A stretch of 64,000 nucleotides of DNA from Flavobacteriaceae bacterium (GTDB lineage Bacteria; Bacteroidota; Bacteroidia; Flavobacteriales; Flavobacteriaceae): positions 1-64,000 of the forward strand of contig JAKMDI010000001.1 in assembly GCA_022428005.1 (NCBI GenBank), given 5' to 3'. How positions within the stretch are numbered: position 1 is the first letter of the stretch; each line of letters opens with the position of its first letter. A model generated the notes under the pieces. That model saw only the letters and a list, made by a program, of their open reading frames with translations. It did not search any database and was not told the DNA's origin. Made by a program: the position numbers and the translations under genes. Shown piece by piece: positions 36,738-45,228 of this stretch.

Positions 36738-36856
36738 TTTTTACTACAATATTTTACATCGTTCCAGTGGCGTTCCCATTTTTTCCTCCACCGGAAGGGA
36801 CGTTGACAACGTACACATATCTTTTCTGGTAGGTGTTCTTTTTTGACTCCCCTCAT
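36722..36856 (-). CDS. DUF2256 family zinc-finger-like microprotein
   Basis: 44 residues, read by me directly from the minus strand between two photolyase genes: it starts MRGVKKEHLPEKICVRCQRP and ends KYCSKKCQQQ. The paired cysteines CVRC and CSKKC with Arg/Trp-rich sequence between (FRWRKKWERHW) fit DUF2256, a tiny family found next to photolyases. It probably binds zinc and nucleic acid. Its ATG overlaps the TGA of the upstream photolyase (ATGA) and its 3' end overlaps the DASH gene start by 16 bases. Such a short gene is easily missed by automatic annotation. Confidence 0.9.
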   Translation of the reverse strand: MRGVKKEHLPEKICVRCQRPFRWRKKWERHWNDVKYCSKKCQQQ

Positions 36857-38157
36857 GCAGTGTTTAGTGCTGTTTTGTATTCTTTCAAGCAGCGCTCTCT
36901 GGCATATTTATGTTCAACGATTGGAGCGGGGTAAGACATCTCATTCAGGTCCTCTACCCACCGATTGATGTACTGGTGTTGTTGGTCAAATTTTTGAATC
37001 TGAGCATGGGGATTAAAGATTCGAAAGTAGGGGGCAGCATCTACGCCACTTCCAGCAGCCCATTGCCAGTTACCAACATTACTGGCCATTTCATAATCAA
37101 AAAGTTTTTCTGCAAAATAAGCCTCTCCCCAACGCCAATCAATAAGCAAGTGTTTGCACAAAAAGCTGGCCACCAACATCCGCACGCGATTGTGCATAAA
37201 ACCCGTTTTGTTGAGTTCCCTCATACCAGCATCTACCAGCGGATAACCGGTTTCTCCCTCACACCATTTTTTGAATTCAGTTTCGTCGTTGCGCCACTGA
37301 ATTCGGTCGTATTGTTTCTTAAAGCTTCGCTCCTTGGTATGGGGAAAATGCCAAAGTATTTGCATAAAAAATTCCCTCCATATCAATTCCTTTAGAAAAG
37401 TAGGATTTTTACTACCCGCACTCTTGGTCACCAAATCCCTGATACTTTGCGTTCCAAACCTCAAGTGAACACCAAGACGGGAGGTGCTGTCGGTGGCAGG
37501 AAAATTTCTGGTAGCCTCGTATTGGTCAATCAATTGATCATCGAATTGATAGGCTTTCGGGACCAAAGAAGCCGGGCTAAAACCCATTTCGGTGGTGGTA
37601 ATTTCTGGAAGTTTTTTTTCGTGGTATAAATTGTCCAGTAGCGACTCTGACGGGTAGTTTTCTATTCCTTCCTCCTCAAATTTAGCGATCCATTTTCTCG
37701 AGTAAGGCGTGTAAACTACATAGGGTTTACCATCGTCTTTAACGACTTCATTTTGCTCGAAAATCACCTGGTCTTTAAAGGTGATAAATTCAACTCCAGC
37801 GGACTCTAATAATTTTTTAACCTCAAGATCTCTGGCTAATGCATAGGGCTCGTAATCGTGGTTGGTGTAGACCTTTTCAATCGGGTAGTCCTTGATCAGT
37901 TGATTGAAAATAGCCTTGGGAGTGCCCCTAAAAGTTCCCAGCGCGCATCTGTTCCTCTTCATAACTTTATTGATGCCACCCAAGGCATTTTCAATGAATG
38001 TTAATCTGTGATCATTCTTTTTTAACTTATTGGTGATTTCCGTATCGTAAATAAAGATTGGAATCACGTTATTTTTGTCTTTTAGCGCTTCATAGAGTCC
38101 TCTATTATCATGGGTTCTCAGATCTCTTCGAAACCAAAAAACATTTATTTTTTTCAA
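36853..38157 (-). CDS. Class I CPD photolyase (deoxyribodipyrimidine photo-lyase)
   Basis: 434 residues. INVFWFRRDLRTHDNRGLYEAL begins the antenna-binding domain (quoted in part: FWFRRDLRTHDN). The FAD/DNA-binding half has TSRLGVHLRFGTQSIR, ELIWREFFMQILWHFP, GYPLVDAGMRELNKTG, MHNRVRMLVASFL and NVGNWQWAAGSGVDAAPYFR, all class I signatures including the Asn/Asp facing FAD N5. It repairs cyclobutane dimers with blue light. It lies 5 bases after the SDR gene and ends in an ATGA overlap with DUF2256. Confidence 0.93.
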   Translation of the reverse strand: MKKINVFWFRRDLRTHDNRGLYEALKDKNNVIPIFIYDTEITNKLKKNDHRLTFIENALGGINKVMKRNRCALGTFRGTPKAIFNQLIKDYPIEKVYTNHDYEPYALARDLEVKKLLESAGVEFITFKDQVIFEQNEVVKDDGKPYVVYTPYSRKWIAKFEEEGIENYPSESLLDNLYHEKKLPEITTTEMGFSPASLVPKAYQFDDQLIDQYEATRNFPATDSTSRLGVHLRFGTQSIRDLVTKSAGSKNPTFLKELIWREFFMQILWHFPHTKERSFKKQYDRIQWRNDETEFKKWCEGETGYPLVDAGMRELNKTGFMHNRVRMLVASFLCKHLLIDWRWGEAYFAEKLFDYEMASNVGNWQWAAGSGVDAAPYFRIFNPHAQIQKFDQQHQYINRWVEDLNEMSYPAPIVEHKYARERCLKEYKTALNTA

Positions 38158-38162
38158 GGCAC

Positions 38163-38861
38163 TTAACTTTTTATACTTCCAATTCCTCCATCGACAGTGA
38201 GGGTCTGTGCAGTCATCCAGCTGCTGTGGTCACTCAATAAAAATTTTGTCAGCGCTGCAATCTCAGTGGCATTCCCCACCCGTTGTAATGGATGCCGACC
38301 TGCGGCATTGCTTTTCTTGGCGTCGTTGTTTAAAAACTTAGCTGCCAATGGGGTATCTACTAACGAAGGTGCGATAACGTTAAACCTGATCTTGGGAGCA
38401 AATTCTGCTGCCAGTGATCTGGAAAGCCCTTCCAAAGCACCTTTTGCTGCAGCCACTGAGGCGTGAAAAGGCATGCCTGTCTGAACGGCTACGGTGCTGT
38501 AAAAAACAATACTGCTCATGGTTTCTCCGTTTTGTAATTGGGGTAACAAGGACTGAATGGTCTTGATTGCCCCCATTACATTGATGGAAAAGTCTTGTTC
38601 AAAAACCTCGGGTTTTAGCCCTTTAAAAGGCCTGAGGTTAATCGTACCTGGACAGTACACCAAACCATTGATGGCATCAGGCAAAAGGCTTGTATCCAAT
38701 GCATCGGTCTCTACATCGTAGGGGATGTGGGTTACCGAGAGGCCACTCAAACTATCGTTTGATCGGGAAGCGACGAACACTTGGTTATCTTCACTGAGGT
38801 CCTTGGCCAATGCCAGACCTATCCCTGAACTTCCACCTACGATTAATGTATTTTTTTTCAT
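38163..38861 (-). CDS. Short-chain dehydrogenase/reductase (SDR)
   Basis: 232 residues, classical SDR Rossmann fold: VGGSSGIGLALAKDL (nucleotide binding), the NAG-like position replaced in YCPGTIN, Ser and Tyr of the catalytic site are shifted: FYSTVAV is followed by HASVAAAKGALEGLSRSLA, where the usual YxxxK tyrosine appears as His/Ser and only the Lys (AAAKG) is clear. It ends with the LTVDGG segment. The substrate is unknown. SDRs of this kind recur in photolyase operons. It lies 4 bases after the SRPBCC gene. Confidence 0.88.
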   Translation of the reverse strand: MKKNTLIVGGSSGIGLALAKDLSEDNQVFVASRSNDSLSGLSVTHIPYDVETDALDTSLLPDAINGLVYCPGTINLRPFKGLKPEVFEQDFSINVMGAIKTIQSLLPQLQNGETMSSIVFYSTVAVQTGMPFHASVAAAKGALEGLSRSLAAEFAPKIRFNVIAPSLVDTPLAAKFLNNDAKKSNAAGRHPLQRVGNATEIAALTKFLLSDHSSWMTAQTLTVDGGIGSIKS

Positions 38862-38865
38862 GTCT

Positions 38866-39333
38866 TTAACTTTTATAAGTTCCGAACAGCTCCTCTAATT
38901 TCATTGTTCTGTAATCGAATATTTCTTTGAGTTTGGGTTTTACGATGATGGGGTGAACCATTTGTCCTAAGATGCCAAAGGGAATTTTATAATCAACGAT
39001 ATCCTCCATCTCAACGCCATTTTTTACCGGTCGAATAAAATGCTTGTGATGCCACAATGCATAGGGACCAAAACGTTGTTCATCTACAAAATATTCTTCC
39101 TCCTTAACGTGGGTTATTTCTGTTACCCACTGAGTTGGAATTCCCATAACAGGCGTCACAATATATTTGATGATCTGACCAGGATACATTTTCCTGTCAT
39201 CACCTCCCAAAATCTCAAAACCCATATAGTCCGGGGTGATGGTTTTTAAATTTTTGGGGTCACAAAGAAATTCCCAAGCTTTTTTGATGGTTATGGGCAG
39301 TTGTTGCGTTTTGTGTAAGCGATATATTCTCAT
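38866..39333 (-). CDS. SRPBCC family protein, first gene of the photolyase operon
   Basis: About 155 residues of the START/Bet v 1-like (SRPBCC) fold: IYRLHKTQQLPITIKKAWEF at the start, CDPKNLKTITPDYMGFEIL, and a C-terminal RTMKLEELFG helix. Relatives are annotated as ligand-binding or cell division inhibitor-like proteins and recur beside photolyase and SDR genes. I chose ATG 39333 over the TTG at 39339. It is probably a lipid/isoprenoid-binding protein, but this is inferred only from fold. Confidence 0.85.
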   Translation of the reverse strand: MRIYRLHKTQQLPITIKKAWEFLCDPKNLKTITPDYMGFEILGGDDRKMYPGQIIKYIVTPVMGIPTQWVTEITHVKEEEYFVDEQRFGPYALWHHKHFIRPVKNGVEMEDIVDYKIPFGILGQMVHPIIVKPKLKEIFDYRTMKLEELFGTYKS

Positions 39334-39347
39334 GATCAATATTAATT

Positions 39348-39404
39348 CAAAGATACAATATGTTTAATGATTTTGAATAAATAATAAACAAAATATAAAC
39401 ACTT
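39348..39404 (-). promoter_or_regulatory. Promoter and 11-bp repeat operator of the photolyase operon
   Basis: On the minus strand TATCTTTG (39355-39348) is a perfect TAnnTTTG -7 box, giving a start site only about 10 bases before ATG 39333. Upstream, over the expected -33 region, the plus strand carries TAAACA at 39385-39390 and again at 39396-39401, exactly 11 bp apart, preceded one period earlier by the weaker TGAATA (39374-39379). Three 11-bp direct repeats with a TnnACA core over the -35 region describe the operators of B12-dependent CarH/LitR repressors as I know them. The match is suggestive only in AT-rich DNA. Confidence 0.4.
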
Positions 39405-39435
39405 TATTAAGAGGTCGGATTTAAATCAAGTTTTT

Positions 39436-39443
39436 TACATTTG
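39436..39443 (+). promoter_or_regulatory. -7 box of the divergent DUF2911 gene
   Basis: TACATTTG fits the Bacteroidota -7 consensus TAnnTTTG. It lies 16 bases before ATG 39459 and supports that start over the TTG at 39441, which is part of the box. No clear TTG is found at -33. The 11-bp repeats at 39372-39404 lie between this and the photolyase promoter, so both genes might share control. Confidence 0.4.
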
Positions 39444-39458
39444 AAAAAAATATTCATC

Positions 39459-40304
39459 ATGAAACGTTTACATTACTTTTTGTTATTGAACATTATGTTT
39501 TTCAGTGCAGTAGCACAAGTATCTGTTCCGCAACCAAGCCCCCGATCCACCATTAATCAAATTGTAGGCTTAACGACTGTTGAAGTAGATTATTCTCGAC
39601 CCTCAACTCGGGGTAGAAAAGTTGTGGGAGGATTGGTTCGATATGGAGACCTGTGGAGAACGGGTGCCAACAAGAACACGACTGTCTACTTTTCCGACGA
39701 CGTCAAGATCGCTGGAAAGTCCTTAGCGGCAGGAAAATATGCACTTTATACCCGTCCTTCTCAAGAGCTATGGGACGTATATTTTTATAAGAAGAACGAC
39801 ATGGGGGATGTCACCAGAAATTGGGAGGAGGATCAGGTGGCCCTTACAGTCAAAGTTCCTGCTTTTTATTTTGAACCTATGATAGAAACTTTTACCATTT
39901 CCTTTTCTGACTTGAAAAGTGAAGGAGCTTACATGAACCTGTTGTGGGAACACACTGTAGTGCCCATTCCCATCGAGGTACCCACAGAGTCCAAAGCCAT
40001 GCAAAGCATTAAAAAGACCCTTTCTGCCAAACCCAAATCAGGTGATCTCTACCAGGCAGCTGTTTACTACCTCCAAGCAGGTAAGGACCTGAACCAAGCG
40101 CAGGCATGGATAGAAAAAGCGCTGGACATGCGTAAAGAACCGGCCTACTGGATGTACCGGCAGTATGCGCTTATCCTCGCCAAACAAAGCAATAAAGCAG
40201 AGGCGATCAAAGCTGCAAAGAAGTCTTTAGCGCTGGCTGAAAAGGCGGGTAACAAAGATTATATTATCATGAACAACGCGTCAATTGCGGAGTGGAGTAA
40301 ATAA
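39459..40304 (+). CDS. DUF2911 domain protein with a TPR-like C-terminus
   Basis: 281 residues from ATG 39459, with a signal peptide (ends FSAVAQ). Residues about 20-165 are DUF2911: VEVDYSRPSTRGRKVVG, LWRTGANKNTTVYFS and AGKYALYTRPSQELW. Residues about 195-280 look like two helix-turn-helix TPR repeats (AWIEKALDMRKEPAYWMYR, then AIKAAKKSLALAEKAG). It is a secreted, Bacteroidota-specific protein of unknown role. A paralogue without TPR lies at 51866-52396. Confidence 0.85.
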   Translation: MKRLHYFLLLNIMFFSAVAQVSVPQPSPRSTINQIVGLTTVEVDYSRPSTRGRKVVGGLVRYGDLWRTGANKNTTVYFSDDVKIAGKSLAAGKYALYTRPSQELWDVYFYKKNDMGDVTRNWEEDQVALTVKVPAFYFEPMIETFTISFSDLKSEGAYMNLLWEHTVVPIPIEVPTESKAMQSIKKTLSAKPKSGDLYQAAVYYLQAGKDLNQAQAWIEKALDMRKEPAYWMYRQYALILAKQSNKAEAIKAAKKSLALAEKAGNKDYIIMNNASIAEWSK

Positions 40305-40362
40305 ATTGTCAATAGTTGAGTACCTGTTAAGTTACTTGCCAACCAATATTTACAATTTTTTT

Positions 40363-42024
40363 TTATTTAACCTTTAAAAACCGTTGGGTCAGTGAAGCCA
40401 TCACTATCATCAGTACAGCCCCGATTACATTAAGCCAAAGGAAACTTACCATGTCTTGATTGAATACGATCAATACGATTGCCTCGGTGACAAGGGCTGC
40501 CCAAAAAACAGCATTGGCTTTGATTGTCTTAAAAAAGATGGCGATCAGGAAAATACCCAAAATGGTCCCATAAAACAGTGAACCGATGATATTGATCAAT
40601 TGAATGAGGTTTTCAAATAGATTTCCTACCAACGCAAAACCTATGGCGATACAACCCCAAAGTAGGGTAAAGGTCTTTCCTGCCCATACATAGTGTTTTT
40701 CATCTTTTGGGCCTTTAAAACGCTTGTACAAATCGATGACTGTGATCGCCGACAGTGCGTTGATTTCTGAGGCGGAGGAACTCATGGCAGCAGAGAGGAT
40801 GACCGCCAGCAATAATCCGATCAGTCCTTGAGGTAAATGATTGATTATAAAATAGATAAATACATAATCTTTATCATTGGATTCTATTTGGGGAGCATTG
40901 GTCTCGATGATTTCTTTGGCTGCTGTTCGATTTCTTTGGGTCTGTTTTTCTAGTTGAAGGTATTTGGCCTGTGAGGACGGATTGGTGAAGAAATCCTTTT
41001 GTTGGAGTTGTTTTTGTTTCTCTTGGTGGATGATATCGTTGGCAATTTCTAAGGCCTTAAACTGCTCTCTTCCTTCGGATGTCTTTATTTTTTCAATCGC
41101 ATAGGGGTTAAAGTGCAGGGGTGCTTTTTCGTATTGGAAAAAAACAAAAACCAAAACCCCGGTGAGCAGGATAAAAAATTGCATCGGAATTTTTAAAAAC
41201 CCATTCATGATCAAACCTCTCTGACTTTCACCCAAAGATTTTCCAGAGAGATAGCGTTGGACCTGACTTTGATCCGTACCAAAATAGGAGAGCGCCAGAA
41301 ACAATCCTCCAGTAATTCCACTCCAAAAAGTATATCGGTTGTTGGGATCAAAACTAAAATCGAGGACATTGAGTTTTTCATTCATTCCCGCCAGTTGGAG
41401 GGCATTGTTAAAGGTTAGGTCTTCTGGGAGTGCCTGGACGATAAAAATAAAAGCGGCGATCATACCAGAGAAAATGATAAACATCTGTTGTTTTTGGGTC
41501 ACATTTACCGCCTGCGTTCCCCCAACAAAGGTGTAGAGTACAACCAAAAGACCGATGATTACTACAAGTATTTTGAGGTTCCAGCCCAATACAACACTCA
41601 GGATGATGGCCGGGGCATAGATGGTTATGCCTGCCGCCAAACCGCGTTGAATGAGAAACAATACTGCCGTTAGGGTTCGGGTTTTAAGGTCAAAACGATT
41701 TTCCAAAAACTCGTAGGCGGTAAACACCTTAAGTTTGTGGTAAACGGGCAGAAAAAAGAGACAGATGATCACCATAGCAAAGGGCAAGCCAAAATAGAAC
41801 TGTACAAATCCCATCCCGTCGTTAAAGGCCTGACCTGGTGTCGATAGAAAGGTAATGGCACTGGCCTGTGTAGCCATAACCGATAGCCCCACAGTTAACC
41901 ATGAGGCTTGGTTCCCACCCCTTATATAGTCCTTGATATTTTTATGGGAGTTGTTTTTCCAAATACCATAAACAATAATAAAAACCAAGGTAAAGGCCAG
42001 TATGGTCCAGTCGATAAGTTCCAT
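40363..42024 (-). CDS. Sodium:solute symporter (SSS family)
   Basis: About 553 residues, 13 or so membrane segments. The N-terminus contains the family's IKDYIRGGNQASWLTVGLSV and MATQASAITFLSTPGQA around the sodium site; the later ALSYFGTDQSQVQRYLSGKS is the SSS signature. A long hydrophilic, Gln/Lys-rich loop (about 325-385) interrupts the membrane part. Its ATG (42024) overlaps the stop of a 31-codon ORF, and PIG-L is upstream of that, so it probably imports a sugar or derivative that relates to the PIG-L enzyme. Confidence 0.88.
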   Translation of the reverse strand: MELIDWTILAFTLVFIIVYGIWKNNSHKNIKDYIRGGNQASWLTVGLSVMATQASAITFLSTPGQAFNDGMGFVQFYFGLPFAMVIICLFFLPVYHKLKVFTAYEFLENRFDLKTRTLTAVLFLIQRGLAAGITIYAPAIILSVVLGWNLKILVVIIGLLVVLYTFVGGTQAVNVTQKQQMFIIFSGMIAAFIFIVQALPEDLTFNNALQLAGMNEKLNVLDFSFDPNNRYTFWSGITGGLFLALSYFGTDQSQVQRYLSGKSLGESQRGLIMNGFLKIPMQFFILLTGVLVFVFFQYEKAPLHFNPYAIEKIKTSEGREQFKALEIANDIIHQEKQKQLQQKDFFTNPSSQAKYLQLEKQTQRNRTAAKEIIETNAPQIESNDKDYVFIYFIINHLPQGLIGLLLAVILSAAMSSSASEINALSAITVIDLYKRFKGPKDEKHYVWAGKTFTLLWGCIAIGFALVGNLFENLIQLINIIGSLFYGTILGIFLIAIFFKTIKANAVFWAALVTEAIVLIVFNQDMVSFLWLNVIGAVLMIVMASLTQRFLKVK

Positions 42025-42119
42025 CAACTATACTTTTTCATAAACAAATAATAGCAGGTCCAAAAGACCGGTTGGGTCAACAGCAGTATCCAATAAATTT
42101 TAGAGGCTTGTTTTTTCAT
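42024..42119 (-). CDS. 31-residue single-pass membrane peptide
   Basis: An ORF read directly from the minus strand: MKKQASKIYWILLLTQPVFW followed by TCYYLFMKKYS. It has positively charged ends and one hydrophobic helix (about 9-26). Its ATG overlaps the TGA of the PIG-L gene (ATGA, 42119-42116) and its TGA overlaps the symporter ATG (TGATG). This double translational coupling argues that it is a real gene, perhaps a small subunit of the symporter comparable to DUF4212 for the other SSS gene. I do not recognise the family. Confidence 0.7.
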   Translation of the reverse strand: MKKQASKIYWILLLTQPVFWTCYYLFMKKYS

Positions 42120-44554
42120 GGTTTTGCGATAAGATTAAAAAATAAACGGTAGGCTCCGGGGACACCTGCAGGAAGTTGTCGAAAAAAACTCAAACCGGTA
42201 TAGACCAATCTGCCTTTTCCGTATTGGGCAACGAGGAGTGCTCCTTTCTTTGGAGACTCACCTTCATCATTCATTTCAAAAAGGGGTGTAAATTTTGAAT
42301 CCCATTGATTGGGGAAATACAATCCTCTTTCTTGCACCCATCCTTCAAAATCTTCCTCCGTTATGGAATTGGGTTGGTTTAAAATCGGATGATTGGGGTG
42401 GAGAATTTTTACCACGGCTTTTTCGTTAGAGACCCGATCTCTTGAAAGATTTAAGTCGAGTGGGGACAGTTCGTTTGTCTTTAACCTTCGGCTGGTATTG
42501 TATTGGATCAAAAGATTCCCTCCAGCAGCAACATAGTCCCAGAGTATTTTGTTTTTATAGGCCAATGCTTCTTTAACATTAAATGCGCGAATACCGACTA
42601 CCACAGCATCAAAGTTATTTAATCGTTCAAGGGTAATGTTTGCTGCGTCCATTGTTTCCACTTCAACCCCCAATGCCGTTAAAGCATCAGGTATGAGGTC
42701 TCCAGCACCCTCAACGTATGCAATCTTTTTTACTCCCATCTTTAAATTCAGCGCTACAATCTTTGCCGATGCAGGAGAGACAAGGTATTGCTTGGGGATG
42801 TGGTCGTAGGAAATTTCTTGGAGTGAAAAATTGATACTTTGACCATCACTTACCAATGAGGGTTTTAATAAACCTACAGTTGATTTTTGGGGCGCTTTGA
42901 CCTTAAAGTAGTAGTCAACCTCATTTCCTTTCCCTTGCAGTTTTACGGGTACAGAGCTGGGAGTTACTTCCCACGATTGTGGGGCTTTTAACCGGAGTGT
43001 TCCTGTGATCGAGGGACCTAAGTTTTTTACGGTTACTTTGACTTTGCGACTTTCTCCATGGGCAAATAAGCTTACGGGGGCATTCAGTTTAAGGCTGGCT
43101 TTGGGGAGCACCTGAAAAGGGGTCACTACCTCTCCTCTGACGGGGTCTGTAGATCTGTGTTGCAGGGGGAGTGTAGCACTAAATTTTTTACCTTCTATTG
43201 AAAAAATAACTGCTGCCACATAGGGGTTGGGGGTATTGGCCTTTCCTATCCAATCCTTATTTTTGGTAGGGTACATGCCCGGGGTTCCGCTTTCCAAAAG
43301 CCAATAGGGACTGCTGATGGCTCCCGTTATATCGGTATCGATATTTTTACTGAACAATTGGTTTTGACCCAAGGTTTTATTTAAATCGAGCACCGCTTCT
43401 AACCATTGTACTTTTTCTATTTTGACGGTCACGGGACTGGGGTTGTTGACCAAAAACTTTACAGGTAATTTTTCACCCCTTACTCCAAAAGGAATTCCCG
43501 CATTGAATTGGACTTCCATTCCCAAACAAGCCACAATAATTTTATTGATTTCCTCGATTTTAATTTGTTTCCAATGTTCCTCTTCCAACTGATCCAGCAT
43601 GGCTTTTACCTCAACCAATGCCAATGCACTTTTATAGGGGGCAGAAAAATCAAATCCGTCAATTATTTTTTGAATGGCCTCACCAATAGCAGCACCTCCT
43701 TTTAGTCGTGTCCAACTCGTGTTGATGCCCTCAAAGGGGTCATTTTGGGACAATTGCTTTCCTTTTACTAATTCCAGATACTCAATTCGTTCTCCAAAAG
43801 AAGGGGCACTTCCAAAGCCCTGAGATTTGTGCTGACTCCTGCTCATGGCTGCAATTTCCGCATTGGTTTTTCCAGTTATTGGATCGAAAACTCCCATATC
43901 AATGGCCAACATTCCCTTTTTACTTGCCCGCTCAAAATTCTCTCTACTGCCATAAAAAAACCAAGAGGTGTTGTGAAATAGCCGTTGGGGATGCCATGCA
44001 TTTTCATCGCGCTGCAATTGATCAAAAACCCATTCGCTGATCATGGCGGAGGCCGTGTGGTGACCGTGAGTTCTTCCTCCACTATCACTACTAAAACGGT
44101 TGATAATTACGTCGGGTTTGAATTGTTGGATTCTCGATAATGTTTGATCCAATACCTGTTCTTTGTCCCAAATAGAAAGCGTTTCCTCCGGATTTTTTGA
44201 ATAGCCAAAGTCATTGGCCATCGTAAAATATTGTAAACCGCCATCTACATTCCTTGCTGCCATCAACTCTTGGGTACGAATCAATCCCAAACCCTCCCTG
44301 AGTTCTGAACCAATCAGGTTTTGACCCCCATCACCACGGGTCAGAGAGAGGTAGGCAGTTCTCGCCAACACATGGTTGGAGAAATACGATATCACTCGGG
44401 TATTCTCGTCATCGGGGTGTGCTGCCAAATAGAGCACAGAGCCTAAAAAATTTAACTTCTGAAGTTGCTTGTAGATTGCTGAGGAGGACTGTGCGTTGCT
44501 TGTTCCCAGAGAAAACAATGCCAGAAAGAAAAATATTAAGAAACGTATTTTCAT
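42116..44554 (-). CDS. PIG-L family deacetylase, large secreted form
   Basis: 812 residues with a signal peptide (ends TSNAQ). The LmbE/PIG-L zinc deacetylase domain is at about 30-290: LAAHPDDENTRV (HPDD zinc and catalytic residues), DVIINRFSSDSGGRTHGHH with the HxxH ligand. The middle (about 330-610) is β-rich, NEW3/galactose-binding-like. The last 180 residues look like a class I amidotransferase/ThuA-like domain (VVVGIRAFNVKEAL, AAGGNLLIQYNTS). It probably removes N-acetyl groups from a sugar outside the cytoplasm. Confidence 0.88.
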   Translation of the reverse strand: MKIRFLIFFFLALFSLGTSNAQSSSAIYKQLQKLNFLGSVLYLAAHPDDENTRVISYFSNHVLARTAYLSLTRGDGGQNLIGSELREGLGLIRTQELMAARNVDGGLQYFTMANDFGYSKNPEETLSIWDKEQVLDQTLSRIQQFKPDVIINRFSSDSGGRTHGHHTASAMISEWVFDQLQRDENAWHPQRLFHNTSWFFYGSRENFERASKKGMLAIDMGVFDPITGKTNAEIAAMSRSQHKSQGFGSAPSFGERIEYLELVKGKQLSQNDPFEGINTSWTRLKGGAAIGEAIQKIIDGFDFSAPYKSALALVEVKAMLDQLEEEHWKQIKIEEINKIIVACLGMEVQFNAGIPFGVRGEKLPVKFLVNNPSPVTVKIEKVQWLEAVLDLNKTLGQNQLFSKNIDTDITGAISSPYWLLESGTPGMYPTKNKDWIGKANTPNPYVAAVIFSIEGKKFSATLPLQHRSTDPVRGEVVTPFQVLPKASLKLNAPVSLFAHGESRKVKVTVKNLGPSITGTLRLKAPQSWEVTPSSVPVKLQGKGNEVDYYFKVKAPQKSTVGLLKPSLVSDGQSINFSLQEISYDHIPKQYLVSPASAKIVALNLKMGVKKIAYVEGAGDLIPDALTALGVEVETMDAANITLERLNNFDAVVVGIRAFNVKEALAYKNKILWDYVAAGGNLLIQYNTSRRLKTNELSPLDLNLSRDRVSNEKAVVKILHPNHPILNQPNSITEEDFEGWVQERGLYFPNQWDSKFTPLFEMNDEGESPKKGALLVAQYGKGRLVYTGLSFFRQLPAGVPGAYRLFFNLIAKP

Positions 44555-44619
44555 GATGTTCTGAAAAATTCAAATGATCCTAAGCACAACTATGCTCATT
44601 CCAAATTACAATTTTTGCA

Positions 44620-45213
44620 TTAGTTACGCTCAGCAGCTGCAATTAAATCTTCAATTTTTTCTTTTACGCGGGGGAGTGGGAGACCAACGACATTGGTGTA
44701 GCTGCCTTCTATTTTGACAATCCCCACCTTCCCAATCCAATCCTGAATGCCATAGGCCCCAGCTTTGTCGAGTGGCGGAGCTAACTGAAGGTAATGATCA
44801 ATTTCACTTTCCTTTAATTTTTTAAAATATACTTGGGTTGTTTCTGTGAGGACCTCAAATGTGCGCGCGGTAAGAAAACCCACCGCTGTTATCACCTCGT
44901 GCACCTTTCCCGATAAAAATTCCAACATCTCTTTTGCCTCAACGATGTTATTGGGTTTTCCCAAATAGCGTTGATCACACCAAACAATCGTATCCGCTGT
45001 AATGATAATTTGTTTGGGTTTTACGATTTTAGTAAAAGGAGCATTTTTTTTCTTTACAATGTGCTCCGCGATAAATTTCCCCTTTAGTGATAACGGAAAA
45101 ACTTCATCCACGGGAATGGTTTTAACTGTAAAAGGAATGTTTAACTGCTCCATAAAGGCTTTTCTTCTCGGAGACCCAGATGCCAGTATGATTTCGTGTT
45201 GTTGGTAAAGCAT
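44620..45213 (-). CDS. maf: Maf family nucleotide pyrophosphatase
   Basis: 197 residues. ILASGSPRRKAFMEQL is the Maf N-terminal signature (SPRRKE-like), TADTIVWCDQRYLGKP and the SGKVHEVITAVGF and DKAGAYGIQ segments complete it. Maf proteins hydrolyse dTTP/UTP or modified nucleotides to monophosphates and are linked to septum control. It follows the KdsC-like gene by 15 bases. Confidence 0.93.
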   Translation of the reverse strand: MLYQQHEIILASGSPRRKAFMEQLNIPFTVKTIPVDEVFPLSLKGKFIAEHIVKKKNAPFTKIVKPKQIIITADTIVWCDQRYLGKPNNIVEAKEMLEFLSGKVHEVITAVGFLTARTFEVLTETTQVYFKKLKESEIDHYLQLAPPLDKAGAYGIQDWIGKVGIVKIEGSYTNVVGLPLPRVKEKIEDLIAAAERN

Positions 45214-45228
45214 TTTAAATGGTTTGAT

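Noticed and set aside
38163-38861. SDR gene as a pseudogene because the YxxxK tyrosine is unclear
   Set aside because: The frame is intact and the gene is tightly packed in the operon; a changed active site is noted, but there is no sign of decay.
39361-39390. TGTTTA-N18-TAAACA as a simple dyad operator
   Set aside because: The arms are short, the interior does not pair well and DNA here is very AT-rich. The 11-bp direct repeat of TAAACA explains the right arm better, so I report that instead.
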